Source: Epiperipatus broadwayi (Eukaryota; Onychophora; Udeonychophora; Euonychophora; Peripatidae). From it: a DNA stretch of 64,000 nucleotides. The translations under genes were made by a program, and so were the position numbers. Below are positions 46,108 to 59,600 of this stretch, in pieces. The notes under the pieces were generated by a model. The model was not told the origin of the DNA. It worked only from the letters and a program-made list of their open reading frames with translations, and ran no database searches. Position 1 is the stretch's first letter. Each line of letters opens with the position of its first letter. The stretch lies in NCBI GenBank assembly GCA_028023455.1, contig JAQFVV010006353.1, forward strand, positions 496,001 through 560,000. The letters run 5' to 3'.

Positions 46108-46235
46108 TACCCTGCTTAGTGATTGTCTACTTAGCGATATTTCGCAATAGCGATCATCATCAATTTGTACCCACTACTTCGATGTACAATCGATTATTCG
46201 CTATAACGATCGGGAAAAAAAAAATTGGCAGCCAT
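46108..46235. mobile_element. Possible pogo/Tigger-type DNA transposon end
   Basis: The stretch 'cctgcttagtgattgtctac' with 'ttagcgatatttcgcaatagcgatc' and 'ttcgctataacgatcgg' has the repeated CTTAGCGAT/TAACGATC words typical of pogo-like terminal and subterminal repeats. Only one end is recognisable and no transposase is present. Confidence 0.35.
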
Positions 46236-46465
46236 CTTGAATTTTGCGTCACTGATGACATCAGACAATAGGTATTTTAAATACATTTTACCCAAAAGCA
46301 AAAGTACATTACTGTAATATGTATACAGGTATACATATACAGTATTATTATTTTTATAGATTTAAAAACCATAAAAATATACTATTATATATGTACACAT
46401 AAAAATTCTCTATGTGTGTGTTTGTAATATTTTAGTGTTTAAATTGTGGAAATAGCCATTTTGCT

Positions 46466-46510
46466 GTCCTTTCTGATAAAAACCAGTCTGCTGGCTGAAA
46501 TATTTAAGCA
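46466..46510 (+). ncRNA. Hammerhead relic, family C
   Basis: CCTTT, CTGATAA (46473-46479; G8 mutated), stem II ACCAG-TCTG-CTGG, GAA (46497-46499), ATAT, T, TAAGCAGC. Helices survive but the core mutation should abolish cleavage. Confidence 0.55.
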
Positions 46511-46569
46511 GCTTTATAGAAAAGTAATTCTGTGTGTTTTTATTACTATTTTTATATCTCCTTGAGTTA

Positions 46570-48150
46570 GTTCATATATTTATTATTTTCATATATATAT
46601 ATATTAAGTGACTTCAGTTTTGGGATTGTCAATAATGTTGATTCATTCCAGATGTGGAAAGTAAAGAAAATCATGTGATCCTTGGTTTCACATATATTGC
46701 CTTTGCTAATAAATATACAAAAAATCTTGATTATTGAAACTTAGGTTATTATAAACAACCCTCCCACACTTTTACTTCATATTACGTATCCAAAATTGTG
46801 GTTGAAAAAATATATATATTGAGGTTTTTTAATGTATAATTAATCAAATTAAGTAAAAATATTTTTCATAAAATCTTTATATATATATATTATTTGCATA
46901 TGAGTAACATTGAAGGTTATTAGTTTTATATATTCCCGTTATGGTTTATTTGTCTAACAAAGGCAGTCTTTTTTCTTTTTGCTTCTTTTAAGAAGATTTC
47001 TACCATGTTAGAGATGTTTATCAGTAGTTGTGAAAGCCTTCATTCCTAGTTAGAACACAAATTAAAGTCTTAAGCATTTCCTATACACTAGCCCTCAAGA
47101 ATTTAGATTAGAAGCATGGAGGGATTTAAATCATTGTCCCATTCTCAGTATATTTCCACAAACAACAATTTGAAGTTAAATATTAAACATCTCAAGAAAT
47201 ATTCCATTCAATAAAGATATATTTAATAAACTACTCCTATTAATGGATATTACTCTTTTTTTGGCTTCTGATTAAAGCATCCAATTGTAATTTTGAGATT
47301 GGTTCATTCCCACCTCGAAGCTGGTAATTTTTTTTTTTAAATTTTTAGCATTCATCATTCTTGTTATGGGATCTAGCCTAATTTTGTCATGGCTGGTCAG
47401 TGTTTTTAAGAATTCAATGCAAATCTTTTTGCTAAATTCTTGAAACTCTATCCAAAAATTGGCTGATCCAAACTTCATATTTAAAGGAGCATCAAAAGAG
47501 TCTTGTTTTCAACCAGAGAAACAACAGACCCTTTTAAAAATGCAAGAGATTTCAATCCTAACTAATCATGCATAAATATGGAGGCCATTTTGGATGTCAA
47601 ATATTTCTTAAGAATAGATTGGAGATCGTTGTTAAAGCTAAGACTCTAGATTTAATTATCACTGATTAATTAATTTGTTTAGACAATAGTAATAATTAAT
47701 AACATGAAAGTTAAAAAATTAGTGGTTGATGGCTACAGAGAATTTTTAGGAATACCTCAGATCCCATATTGTTAATTTTGGTTAATTCTTTTAAGGTTCT
47801 TAATAGATTTGGACTTAAGAGTTTGGACTCAAATTTACATCTAATTTGGGGTCTTCGATATACAAAATCAACAGAAGCCATGTGTAGATAATCATATAGA
47901 TAAGTTTATTGAAGGAAAGGGGAATGGTGGAAAACCATAGACATCACCTGATCACATTTAGTGCCTCACATAGTTCAGTGCAGTGGTACAGAGTCCACCT
48001 ATGTCACCCCTGGTGCTAAAACTTTTTATGAACTCCAAGCAATAGATGCCATTTGTTTATTTTTATTTATCAATTTTAGTATGATGCAGTTATAGAAATA
48101 TAGGAATGCACATGTTGTAATTATAACCACAATGGTTTCCTTAGCAACAC
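46570..48150. other. Unassigned AT-rich stretch
   Basis: No gene or repeat assignment. Short open frames lack motifs. Confidence 0.4.
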
Positions 48151-48151
48151 A

Positions 48152-49482
48152 CAATCAGATTCATCATCATCATTGTCAACCATTATTAATTCACTGTAGG
48201 ATGAAGATCTCTCCAAGTTTAGTCCATCTTCTCCAATTTCTATCCTCTCTTCTTTGCATCACCCCTGCACACTTTTTATTTCATCCATCCATTGCACATG
48301 TGGTCTATTTCTGGATCTTTTACAATCTCTTGAAATCCAGTTTAAGATTTCAATGGTCCATTTATGATCATCTCTTCTAGAAATATATCCAGCCCAATTC
48401 CACTTCAGTCTTTTACTTCTTCCAACAATGTCAGTAACACCTGTTTGATCTCTTACCCATATATTGTTTTTGGTCTCCCATTGTTAGTCATAACACGCAT
48501 CTCTCCATCCTTCTTTGAGTAGTTTGAGAGCTCTGTATTGCTCTTCTATTAAGTGTCCAAGTCTCAGATCCATAAGTAAGAACTGGTAAAACACATTTAT
48601 TAAAAACCTTCCTTTTTAAACACATAGGCATATTTCCTTTTAAATATTATTTCTATCAAAAGCACTCAAACCAAGTTTAATTCTATGATTAATTTCATAC
48701 CATTATGTTTCCACATATAATAGTAATCTGACCAAGCTTCTTCTAGCTCATCATAATCAATCTTTATTTTCATCTTATGAGAAAATCCATTGAACATTGT
48801 TTTAATCTTTTTAACATTTACCTTTAGTCCACTTTCTTACTTACATCTCATAACTCTTGCAATAGTTCCTGAATCTCTAAAGAATTATTTGCAAAAACAA
48901 TTACATCATCTGCAAAATCTAAATGACTTAAATAATCTCCATTTACTCTTACTCCTTTAGCTCCCCATTTTAATCCACATAATACTTCTTGCAGCACTGC
49001 TGTAAAAAGTTTTGGAGATATGGAGTCACCCTGTCTCATACCCTTCTCAATGTTAACCTTGGCTAGTATCATTATGTAATCTAATTGTTGCTGTTGCATT
49101 TTTATAAATATTCTTAGAATAAGACAATATTCTGGGTCTATACCTTGATGAATGCTTTAATCACTAAAGAATTGCTTATAGAATCAAATGCCTTTTCATA
49201 ATCTACATATCCTAAGCATAATGGCAACTCATATTCATTGGTCTTTTCTATAACTTCTCTCAATACTTGGCTATGCTCTATCACTTTTAAATCCAGCTTG
49301 TTCTTTTGTTTGGTTAAAATCCAATGTTCTGTAGATGAGTTGTAATTATCTTGGTAAGAAATTGATATAAACTGATAAAAGATGATAGGTCTGTAGTTTC
49401 TAATATCTTCTTTATCAGCCTTTTTAAATATTAATATTAATATTGCATTCTTTCAATCATCTGGTACATTTTTATCATTTAG
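48152..49482 (-). pseudogene. RTE non-LTR retrotransposon, RT and C-terminal part
   Basis: A minus frame at 49045-48848 keeps VNIEKGMRQGDSISPKLF, LKWGAKGVRVNGDYLSHLDFADDVIVFANNS, that is motif B and the FADD catalytic box. Downstream pieces cover the KKTKTMFNGFS region and the C-terminus (YGSETWTLNRR-like). The CAT-rich 3' end is at 48152. The upstream frame reaches PDD-like (49450) and stops; the endonuclease is missing. Confidence 0.85.
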
Positions 49483-49860
49483 ATTATAGACTAAAAATAT
49501 GTATTTATAAAACAGCGTAACAGGCATGTTTTACATGCGAACTATTTTAAATGGTGTGTAGATAAATAATGCTCTAAATCTGGAATCCTAAATAGTCATA
49601 ACTTCTAACTTCTGGATAAAATTATGTAACGATCATTTAAAGTTTATGACTACCAGACTATACTATTCTAACATGAGTTAACATTTATTTAAATTTAAGA
49701 ATGTTACTTCTTTTAATTTAATCTTGAATACATCCACAAAGGCTGCAGAAAGAAGTTTGTTATTAACTGAAAGGAGAGATCCGTTGATTCCCCTTGGAGA
49801 CCTTAAAGGAACTGAGTAGGGCAAATTCCTAATGACCACTCCATACATTCTTGTCGGTAA

Positions 49861-50152
49861 GAGAACAAACAGGTGTTATCGACCTCATTGAAAAAATTAA
49901 AAGGCTGAAGTGGAGTTGGTCTGGACATATTGCTAGAAGAGATGATAATAGATAGATAATTGAAATTTTAAACTGTTTTCCAAGAGATTGTAAAAGACCC
50001 AGAAAGAGACCACATGTTAGATGGATGGATGAAATAAAAAAGTGAGCAGGGATGATATGGAGAAGAGAAAGATAAAGATCGGAGAAGATGTATTGAACTT
50101 GGAGAGACCTTCATCTTGCAGTAGATTGATAATGGTTGATGATGATGATATC
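49861..50152 (+). pseudogene. RTE 3' end fragment
   Basis: Plus frames: REQTGVIDLIEKIKRLKWSWSGHIARRDDNR (49862-49950), FPRDCKRPRKRPHVRWMDEIKK, then RRCIELGETFILQ and a GATGATGATGA tail at 50138-50150. Opposite in orientation to the fragment just upstream. Confidence 0.75.
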
Positions 50153-50257
50153 CACAAATTTAAAAATTAAACACTATACACACACACTTTAAAAAATCAA
50201 AAAGTGAATATCTTTATGAAAAATACCCACAAACAACAGTAATAATAATCAAATGGT

Positions 50258-50345
50258 TTATTGCTCAGAAGTTCATAGGAAATTCAAACCCTGACATCCA
50301 GGCCGCAACCCATAGACTTGGAGCTCCAGAGTCCTCTATTCTATC
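50258..50345 (+). repeat. Unclassified dispersed repeat, second copy
   Basis: Diverged partner of 12113-12235: 'tttattgctcagaagttcat', 'ggccgcaacccatag', 'cttggagctccagagtcc'. Confidence 0.4.
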
Positions 50346-50594
50346 ACTGCACTTGACCATAAAAAGTAATACCCCTAAATTAATAAGATTCCATGATGTA
50401 AGCACCTTCTTAATATGCGTTTATTTAATTAGCTCGGTTTTTATTGTCCGTCTGTTAGCAAAACCTTCTAATACAATTTTCACCCACATTCCAATTTTCC
50501 AATCTAAGTGAAAATTTGCATAGATATGTATTCCTGATGGCCATATATTTTTTTATTGTTTGCAAACAATTCAGAAAAAAAAAATTAAATGTTG

Positions 50595-52555
50595 GTTTAG
50601 CGATGCGATGTGATGCACTATAGCTTCTCTTTTCTTGAAATCAGGAATCTTACAGTCACTATGCCCAGAGAAACCAGTTAGCCATCTTCCCTAGTCCCAT
50701 TCCCTACCCTAAGTTTCCCCCATATTCTTCTCTATCCTGCTCCATCCCATTTCCACAACATAATTTTGTCAACTCCATGGCCTTTATATCTAAATCATTA
50801 TCTTTTTCCCAAACCCAGCATAAACACCAAGAACCCACTTTCTGCATAATCACTTTGTTTATATTTATTCTTCCACAACTTCAATATTTGTACCCTTTCT
50901 GCTTCCAGGCTTTTACATTCAATTAACAGATACCTAATATTTTCTATGCCTTCCTTACACAACTTGAAGACTAAATCACCCACATTTTTCCATTTAAGTG
51001 TATATTCCCTTGTTCAAGCCTTAAATATAGGACTACTGTCCTTGCTATTATCATAAATTTAACTCACATCTAATATTCTGTTTACTTCTACATATATTTA
51101 AACTCTTTTTACTCTCCAAACTAGTTCTCCATCTCTAACTCCCTTTCTTTATTAATGCATCCATTCTATCTTATTCATTCCAACAATAATACCCAACAAT
51201 TCTCCAAACAGTCTTCCCACCTTTTGTATAAGAATACTGACATAAATTCTTTATCCAAATCTTCTGCATACCGTACTACCTTTCTCACCCATCTTGTTGC
51301 CTGCCCTTTACTCATAACCCAATTAAATACTATTTTGGCTATTTTCTTATTATCCTTTGGCTATTTTCTTATTATCCATGAATTGCAATCTACTGAACAT
51401 TTTCATTTTGCATCCCATTTCCCCTTGAATCACCTCCTTTGCCATCCACACATCTGCATCTAATGCATGTCTTCCCACTTGTCTTTATACTTTTTCTAAG
51501 TAATATAATATCTCTTTACTCACACATAACACATCATTATCATATATTAACCCTGCTACTGCAACTCCCTTCCTCACAATTCTAGCTATATCATATTTAT
51601 TATATGAAAACATTTAATTTCTTTATCAGTCCCTTTTTTTCTTTGTTTCATTTATCATTTCTTTCTCCCATTCATCCAAGCAATTTCTCTGATTACTTAA
51701 GACAATTCCCAAATAGTTATATCTATTCACCACACTTAATTTTATATCCTCCAATAAAAATTTGTCTTCTCTTTCTCCAGTATTAATCATCATTATTTTT
51801 TATTTGTTTTCATTAAATTTAATCCCCATCTCTTCACCCACCCTTGCGTATGCCTTCAGCATAACTTCCATATCTTCCTTTCTTTTGTGCACAAGAAGAC
51901 ATCATCCGCAAATTAAAAAAAAACCCATTATGTACATACTCCTTTGCCACCTATTAATTGTATCTCTACTCCTCTTCCTAGTATTTCTATTGCTCTCTCC
52001 ATTTCTCTTAAATACAACAAAAACAAAATAGAGAATAAAGGGTATCCTTGCCTTAATACTATCACATTTTTAACTTTAACAGATTCTATATTCCCTAAGT
52101 GATACATATATTAATTATTTTCATATAATCTTTTACTAATATCCTCTAAAGCTCCATCCATTCCCAAATTTACTAAACTTACCCATAATATATTTCTATT
52201 TATTCCATCATATGCCTTCTCTATACTTATAAAAACCCTTTATAACTGTCTACCTATATTTCTACTCACATTTATAAGTTGAGTAACTACAAATAAACTA
52301 TCTTCTATATGCCTATCTAATTGAAAACCTCATTGCATTTCTTCCACTATATTATTTTCCTACATCTATTTTGAGACCCTTCCAGCTACCATATATGCAA
52401 AAACTTTATATAACACTGACATTACCACTATAGGTCTATAATTGTTTAACTTTCTCTTTCTTTTCCTTTAAATAGTAGTCTTACTCTTGTATTATTCCAA
52501 CTATCCACAAAATCTCTCTCCTGGGTCATTTTATTAAAACATGATTATAAGCTGA
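50595..52555 (-). pseudogene. Second non-LTR lineage (TGCAT-tailed), minus copy
   Basis: On the minus strand the order mirrors the 13.0-15.6 kb copy: the KAYDG region (52230-52200), AYAFSI-type segments, then a Cys-knuckle domain FKLCKEGIENIRYLLIEC and ERVQILKLWKNKYKQSDYAE (50980-50830), and a TGCATCACATCGCATCGC end at about 50600. Here the knuckle keeps Cys and the ENIRYLLIEC half that the other copy has lost. Frames are broken repeatedly. The 5' side abuts an RTE copy at 52556. Confidence 0.75.
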
Positions 52556-53985
52556 TCTTTAGCTTCTCTTCTCCACATCCATCCATCTCACATGTGGTCT
52601 CTTTCTGGGTCTTTTACAATCTCTTGGAATCCAGTTTAAGATTTCAATTGTCCATCTATTATCATCTCTTCTAGCAATATGTCCAATGCAACTCCACTTC
52701 AGTCTTTTACTTTTTTCAATAAAATCAATAACACCTGTTTGTTCTCTTACCAATATATTGCATTTTTGATCTTTTCTTGTTACTCCCAACATGCATCTCT
52801 CCATACTTCTTTGAGTGGTCTGAAGTCTCTGTATTGCTCTTTTATTAAATGTCCAAGTCTCAGATTCATAATTAAGAACTGGTAAAACACATTTATGAAA
52901 AACCTTCCTTTTCAAACACATAGGCATATTTCCTTTTAGTATTAAATTATTTCAAGCATTCCAAACAAGTTTAATTCTATGATTAATTTCATCTATTATG
53001 TTTCCATCTGTATTAATAATCTGACCAAGATCTTTGTAACTGTTAATTTCTTCTAATTGATCGTGATCAATCTTTATTTTCATATTTTGAGAAAATCCAT
53101 TAAACATTACTTTAGTCTTTTTAACATTTATCTTTAGTCCTACTTTCCTACTTTCATCTGATAACTCCTGCAGTTCTAAAGCATTATTTTCAAAAACAAT
53201 TACATCATCTGAAAAATCTAAACGACTTAAATAATCTCCATTTACTTTCACCCCTTTAGCTTCCCATTTTAATCCACAAAATACTTCTTGCAACACTACT
53301 GCAAAAAGTTTTGGAGATATGGAGTTACTCTGTCTTACACCCTTCTCAATGTTGACTTTCCTAGTATCATTATGTAATTTAATTGTTGCTGTTGCATTTT
53401 TATAAATATTCTTTAAAATATGACAATATCCTGGATCTATATCTTGATGATCCAATGCTTTAATCACTGAAGAAATGTTTTTAGAATAAAATGCCTTTTC
53501 ATAATCTAGAAATCCAAAGCATAATGGCAACTCATATTCATTTGTCCTTTCTATAACTTCTCTCAATACCTGGATATGATCTACTGTACTAAAACCACTT
53601 TTAAATCCAGCTTGTTCTCTTGGTTGGTGGAAATCCAATGTTCTCTGTAGACGAGTTGTAATTATCTGGGTAAATTTTTTTGTATAAAACTGATAAAAGG
53701 GTGATAGATCTGTAATTTCTAATATCTTCTTTATCACCTTTTTGAAATATTAATATTAATACTGCATTCTTCCAATCATCGGGTATATCTTTATCATTTA
53801 GATATTTGGTATATAACTTTGCTAAAAAAAATTCATTTCTTCACTTGCTTCTTTTAATATATCAATTATAATTCCACCATTACCTGGAGCCTTTCCTTTC
53901 TTCATACATTTAATTGCATGGCTCACTTCTTCATTTAAAATTCTAGGCAATTCGGAAGATGTAATAGATATAGGAGATACTTTCT
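52556..53985 (-). pseudogene. RTE non-LTR retrotransposon, longest open RT in the window
   Basis: Two frames remain. The first (53737-52952, 261 codons) covers the RT: VDHIQVLREVIERTNEYELPLCFGFLDYEKAF (motif A; Asp present), GVRQSNSISPKLF (motif B; consensus GDSISP mutated), LDFSDDVIVFENN (catalytic box FSDD), KKTKVMFNGFSQNMKIKIDHDQLEEINSYKDLGQII, ending INHRIKLVWNA. The second (52927-52559, 122 codons) covers the C-terminus: YESETWTFNKRAIQRLQTTQRSMERCMLGVTRKDQK, KRLKWSCIGHIARRDDNRWTIEILNWIPRDCKRPRKRPHVRWMD. A small gap at 52930-52950 shifts frame. The terminal ~60 bases and CAT-rich tail are missing. The mutated motif B argues it is inactive. Confidence 0.88.
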
Positions 53986-53989
53986 ACCC

Positions 53990-56190
53990 ATTTGATGATG
54001 TCATGTTTTGTTTTTTTAATTGAAAATAAATGCATGGAATAACACTTATATATACAAAATTTTGAATTTACCTGTTAAACTAATATAAACTAATTATACT
54101 TTTTGGAATGAATAGCCTGAAGTATAACAAGTGAGAAGTCTGGATCTCATGACAAGATCTTGAAAATAAAGAAAATATAGTAAACTTTAGATACAGTGTT
54201 TGTTACTCTTTTTCGTGATTGTGGCCCCTTGTCTATTGAGGGGGGGGGGTATACCAAGATTCAAAACTTCAAAGTGAATCGAGCATTTAATTAAAAGATG
54301 CTAATTTTTGGGAAGAGAGAATTAAATAAATGTGCATACTTCTGTAATAATATTCGTCTTATTGGAATGATTCTGTGCAAACAAAAGAAATTAAGATTTT
54401 CCTTATTTCCCTTTCTATCTTTCATTTTTCGTTCTATTCTAATTGTAAAAACTCTCTTCTTCAAGCCTGCAGGAATGTTGTGCGGATATTCTGGGGTCCA
54501 TATAGATTAAAATCTGCAGCTCTAAATCATTTCTGAACAATAATTATATCTTTCCCTTTTATTTCCTTTATCAAAGCATCTCTAGAAATACTAAATTGTC
54601 TAATTATATATATATTATTAATAAAAGTTCAATATTTACGCGCAATAATTCGTGTGTGTGCTTGCCTATACACACACTATATATATATAAAGTTTGAAAT
54701 AATTTAATTTTTTTTTATTTTGAAAGTAAAAATTTAGATTTGATGAAACATTAAATAAACATCATTTAAATAAAATTTATTGAAATAATTCAAAATACCA
54801 TTTCATGTAAAGTTTGAAGCTAGTGTCAAAATGGATTTTTGATGTGGTGGAATTCCTTTTTGAAATTTGGAAGTCTAATTTTCATATTAAATGAAGTGCT
54901 CGCGATTATAAAACAATGCTGGAAATCTATTCTCTGATAGACGACAGAGAATTGTTTTTGTTTTAAATGCAAAAGTAAATTACATTTTATAATATTGAAA
55001 TATTTTTCGGCACATTTATGTTGGAATCCATTAATTATCGCGTCATTCTAGGCCATTACGTTCAAAAACCATCAAGAGGCATTTCCGTTTCCTGTTTGGT
55101 TTGCTCACTTGAAGAGAACTGTTTTGTGAAATTACTTATTTACACATGTAAGGAAACAAAGAAAGGGTGAAACTTTAATAAGATTTAAGATGTTTCTTTT
55201 AAAGTTGTTTTTAAAAGACAGGAAAATAAAAGTCTTTGCAGATTTCTTCTGTCTTGTAAAAGTTTGGTCATCTCACATGGAAATTAAAATCAAAAAAGTT
55301 TTGCTTTATTCAAAACATTTCTTTTTCTCTCTTCAGTTCAAAGAATATGTCAGCAAAGTATACTTTCGGCTTGAATGCGAATCTACACTATTCAGATGTT
55401 TATTAAATTATTGGAACAGCTTTATTTTAAATGTAGAAACTAGCCAAGCATTAATAACTTATTTATTGTCACAGCTTTCTTAACATAGTTTGAGATAGTT
55501 AGCAATCGAACATTTTTTAAAATTAAATATATAAACATAGTTATAAATTTAATTTAATAAACCTGAATTCATTAATTAAGTAAACCTAATTAGAAGCCAT
55601 AGAACCCAACCCCCACTGCTTTCTCCAAATTAAACCTCTTTATAGCCCCGGCAGAAAACTTTAGGCCACTCTAGAAATAAAATTAAGGGAATAAAACTAC
55701 TCAAAAGTTTTGAACACCAGAAGTGGCTGAACTGGAGCCTTCACTCCAGACCTTGGACTCACAGTCCACATGAGACCACAGAAACTTTATTTCTTAACAG
55801 TTTGTGTTTAAGAAGTTATGATAACATTGTAAAAAAAAATAAAAAAAATCCCAGAAAAATAAATATGATGATTTATTTAAACCAATTAACAATAGCTATG
55901 ACTATTTATTATCACCTCTATACTGGATAAAAAATGATTAATATATTTTCTCTTAAAATTATATATATTTTAACTTACCAAACAAATAAGAATGGTAAAT
56001 AATATATATATAAACTTTCACAGCAGTTAATATTACGTTATAATCAAGTTTAATACCGCAAACTCTAATTTATTACGTAATCCACAGCACCAAATAAAAC
56101 TTTTTTTCTCAAAAAGTTTTATTTTGTACTTTGGTTTGAGAGTATTTTATTTACTTAACAATCAGTGTTGGGAAATTAATCTTTATTAAT
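53990..56190. other. Unassigned AT-rich stretch
   Basis: A G run of ten lies at about 54240-54249. A 97-codon open frame at 55190-55483 has a composition like random AT-rich sequence (Phe/Leu/Lys-rich) and no motif. Nothing else is supported. Confidence 0.4.
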
Positions 56191-56194
56191 GATG

Positions 56195-56640
56195 TTTATT
56201 TAAACTTCCTTATGTTAATAATTTCACTCTCTGTAGTCAAGTCGCAATCTTTAGTACCTATATAATCAATCAGCCCATAGATAACGGTGGATTTCCACTT
56301 TTATTAATTAAAATAAATTAATTAAAAAAGATTGTCTTGACAATAGATTGAGATTGTTCACTGTTAATGATATTGATATTGCTTAGTGTTATTGAAGTAA
56401 TACATGATTGGATTGCAATTTGAAAGATATAATTGCAATTTGAAGGTTATAATTAACTATTTGTTAGTCTGCTTTCAGAATGGGTTATATGTACCTCTTT
56501 AATGTTTATTTAAACTTCTTTCTTTCTGTAATCAAGTTGCAATTTTTAGTGTCTATATAAACATAAGAAGGTTGCCTTGACAACAAACTGAGATTGTTGA
56601 TTTTTAATCAATTTGGTATTGTTTAAATGTTGACTGCTTT
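56195..56640 (+). repeat. Diverged direct repeat pair
   Basis: Segments 56195-56385 and 56500-56632 share 'aatgtttatttaaacttc', 'tgtagtcaagt.gcaat.tttagt', 'tgccttgacaa.a.a.tgagattgtt'. Class unknown. Confidence 0.55.
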
Positions 56641-59600
56641 CATGTATTTATATTGTAATGGTATGAAACAGGAAGGGGGTGAACATAGGGAAAATACGGA
56701 GAGATGAAAAGTCATCATCATTACCATTTTATAAATCATCAAATATAATAAATACAGAATATCCAATGAATTTGAATTAGTAAGAGCAGAGAGACAACAT
56801 GAACAAAACATAAGTTGCAACTTCAGCGTGTCAGAAGAATAATTAAATCAAAACTAATCATCAATTAATGAAGAACAGTTGAAAATCAGAAAATCAATAT
56901 CATAAAATCAACAGTCATCCTTGTGAGTGGATTTGAAAGGGGTACACTATAAACAGGATAATTATCTAGACACTGCCAAACTTAGGCAGAAATACAAACA
57001 ATAATTTGGATGCAAAGACTTAAATGCTATTTCATCACAATATAACAATAAAATTAATGCTGGGATATAAAAGCATGATGATCATCATTAATGCTCTGGT
57101 CATATAGTACTATTAATGTATTGGCCAACTGTAGACATAATTTCTAATAATAAAATCAAATAAAATGTAGTGCATGAACTTTAAATGATATATCTTACAA
57201 ATAGTGTTATCATCTAAATGTACAAACACAACACAATCCCCTGATCTCAATAGCTATTATGCTCTAATCTAGTGCAGGAAGCAAAAACTGTATGAACTAT
57301 TTCTATGAGCAATAAATAAATAAATATAACAGCTTACCCCAAATAATTTATAGGTTTAATCCACTATAATTATATAAGTTTACTGGAGTAATTTAAAAAT
57401 TATAAATTCTAAACTGTATTGAAATCATGTCACACATTGTCAATTCATGTATGCAGATAGCTAGCTGGAGGAATAAAGACTTTAACACTAGAATATTTTT
57501 AAACAATTATTTAATATGCTAACTAATTAACAATAAATATTAAAAAATGTCATAATATGAAGTTAAAATTATTCATTTAAAAAAGTATATATTTTTAAAA
57601 AACTATAATTAACCAGTTGATTTCTAGCCATTAAATTATTTAACTTTTGCTTTCATTGATTTATTTCTTTAAATAACAAAAGGTGAAAAATCAACATTTT
57701 CAAAATCAGAGATAACAATCTTTAAATTAGATCAATTATTTTTTTAAGTTTTGAAGAAATAAATAAATGAATGAAAGAAAAACACGTTTTAAGAAAAATT
57801 AAAATTAAAAAAAAAATTATTTCATAATTTTGAAGACAAAAAGTGAATGAATTTAAAAAAACTGTTTCACAAGAAAATTATAGATTAATGAAATTATTCA
57901 AAATTTCCAATTCTTTTATAAAATTATTACTTTGATAAAAAAAATATTTTTAACTATAACTGAAAATACAATGTGCACATAAAAAATATCTTTGATTTAA
58001 ATTTCTTTGGAATCCTTTTATGCAATCATAATTTTCCAATTTCCATGTTGGTTTTCTTCTACAAGACTTCTATACTGTAAACACAATTAATTTATCCTTT
58101 TCTTAGTATGCAATATTTTTAGTTTAACAAACAGCAAGAATTTATGTCTTCCTTCCAATAATTTTTCCAGATCTAATATATAGAGGCACTCATGTTCATC
58201 TCTGGAGACAAGATTTCAGATAACTTCAGGGATAACCTCTTTACATTTTCTAGAGAGGCATGCTACATGGAGGAAGATGATGTCTAGCTTTTAGATAATT
58301 TTCCAAAACATTTTTATAACTAAAATCATAATGTGCTAACAGCATGTTTAAAACATCTGCTGTTCTATGCATCAGCTTAGTTAAGACATCTATTTCCTTT
58401 CATCTTTAGCTAACTAAATCAGTAACTTCTTCTCACCAACTGTCTTTTTCAGCAGCTGGATCAAGACTTTTCCCTCCTACACTCCTTCAACAACTGGTTC
58501 AAGACTGAAATGCTTCTCACAAGATACTTATGTCTAATGATTTACCCAAAACCCTAATTTTTGGGGGAATAATCCTGTCTTCAAACCAATCACAATCTGT
58601 CTCCTACATGACAAAAGTTTATAATAATCAATCAGATCTAATTTTACAAACACAATTATTCAGATATTTTCCTCCTTCAAAAATAACATTAAAAAACAAG
58701 TCAAAAATTTAAATTAGAATCATGACATTTTTGACATTTCTTTTTTAATTAAAAACTTTGAACAGAAGAAAACAAGACACTCAAATTAATTAGACTGATT
58801 TGATAAACACCAACTTTTCTTTTGGAGAGAGATAAAGAAAAAATAAAGAAAGAAAACCAACTCTGATTAATTAAAGTAAAATTTTAACCAAATGTTAAAA
58901 TCATATTTTCTTTTTTTTTTTTAAATTTACTTAGCGTAAAATTTTATCCGCTTTATCTCTCTTAAAAGATTAAAACTGAATATTATTAAATAATTTACTA
59001 AAGAGAAAATTATTATTTTTTACTACTTTTAGAATCCAAAATTATATTAATATTAGTAAATAAACAAAATTATTAAAGAGAGAACAAAAGACATTTTTTA
59101 TCTGATTTTACAGTTTTCGCTCTCTTTTACTCACATTTACAATTTATATTACATATTAAAATATTCACATTATGCTAAAAAATGGTTGACAACCCTTTAA
59201 AGAAAATTGTCTAGAATTTTCATATTGTCATTTGGTACATAAAATATTTAATTAAAATGAAACCCATTATTATTATATAAAAAACATATGTGGGAAAATT
59301 AAATATTTTTTCATTAATTAAAGAATTCTAAATTAAACTTGAGGAGTATGCTACCAACTATCTATTTATATTTAATGCAGCAATGTAACCAAATGGTTAC
59401 AATATATACTTATACATTAAAAGCATAAAGTTAAACTAGTCAATAAATAGTCAAAATTACCCCAAATTCACAACTCTAGAACATTAGCAATGGTTTATTG
59501 CTACAAGCACACTTCTAAACTGTAAAGAACTACAAAATAATTATTTATTACATAATTCATAAATTCACTTCCTCCCCCTCCCTTTTTTATTGAAAATACT

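Larger units (their letters stand above)
45640..46565. repeat. Family C inverted pair
   Basis: The left arm (about 45640-45775) and right arm (about 46420-46560) are inverted copies: 'aattacttttctataaagct' against 'agctttatagaaaagtaatt', and 'aaaatgactatttcc' against 'ggaaatagccatttt'. Each has a hammerhead. The 650 bases between hold a G-poor stretch and a pogo-like end. Confidence 0.7.

Noticed and set aside
46250-46275. CACTGATGACATC as a hammerhead core
   Set aside because: No GAAA or pairing helices follow; chance occurrence.
51155-52031. Plus-strand frames of 60-102 codons rich in Leu/Phe/Ser
   Set aside because: They are antisense shadows of the non-LTR copy at 50.6-52.55 kb.
55190-55483. 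97-codon frame as a gene
   Set aside because: Composition matches random AT-rich DNA, with no motif, no splice logic and no similarity to repeats.
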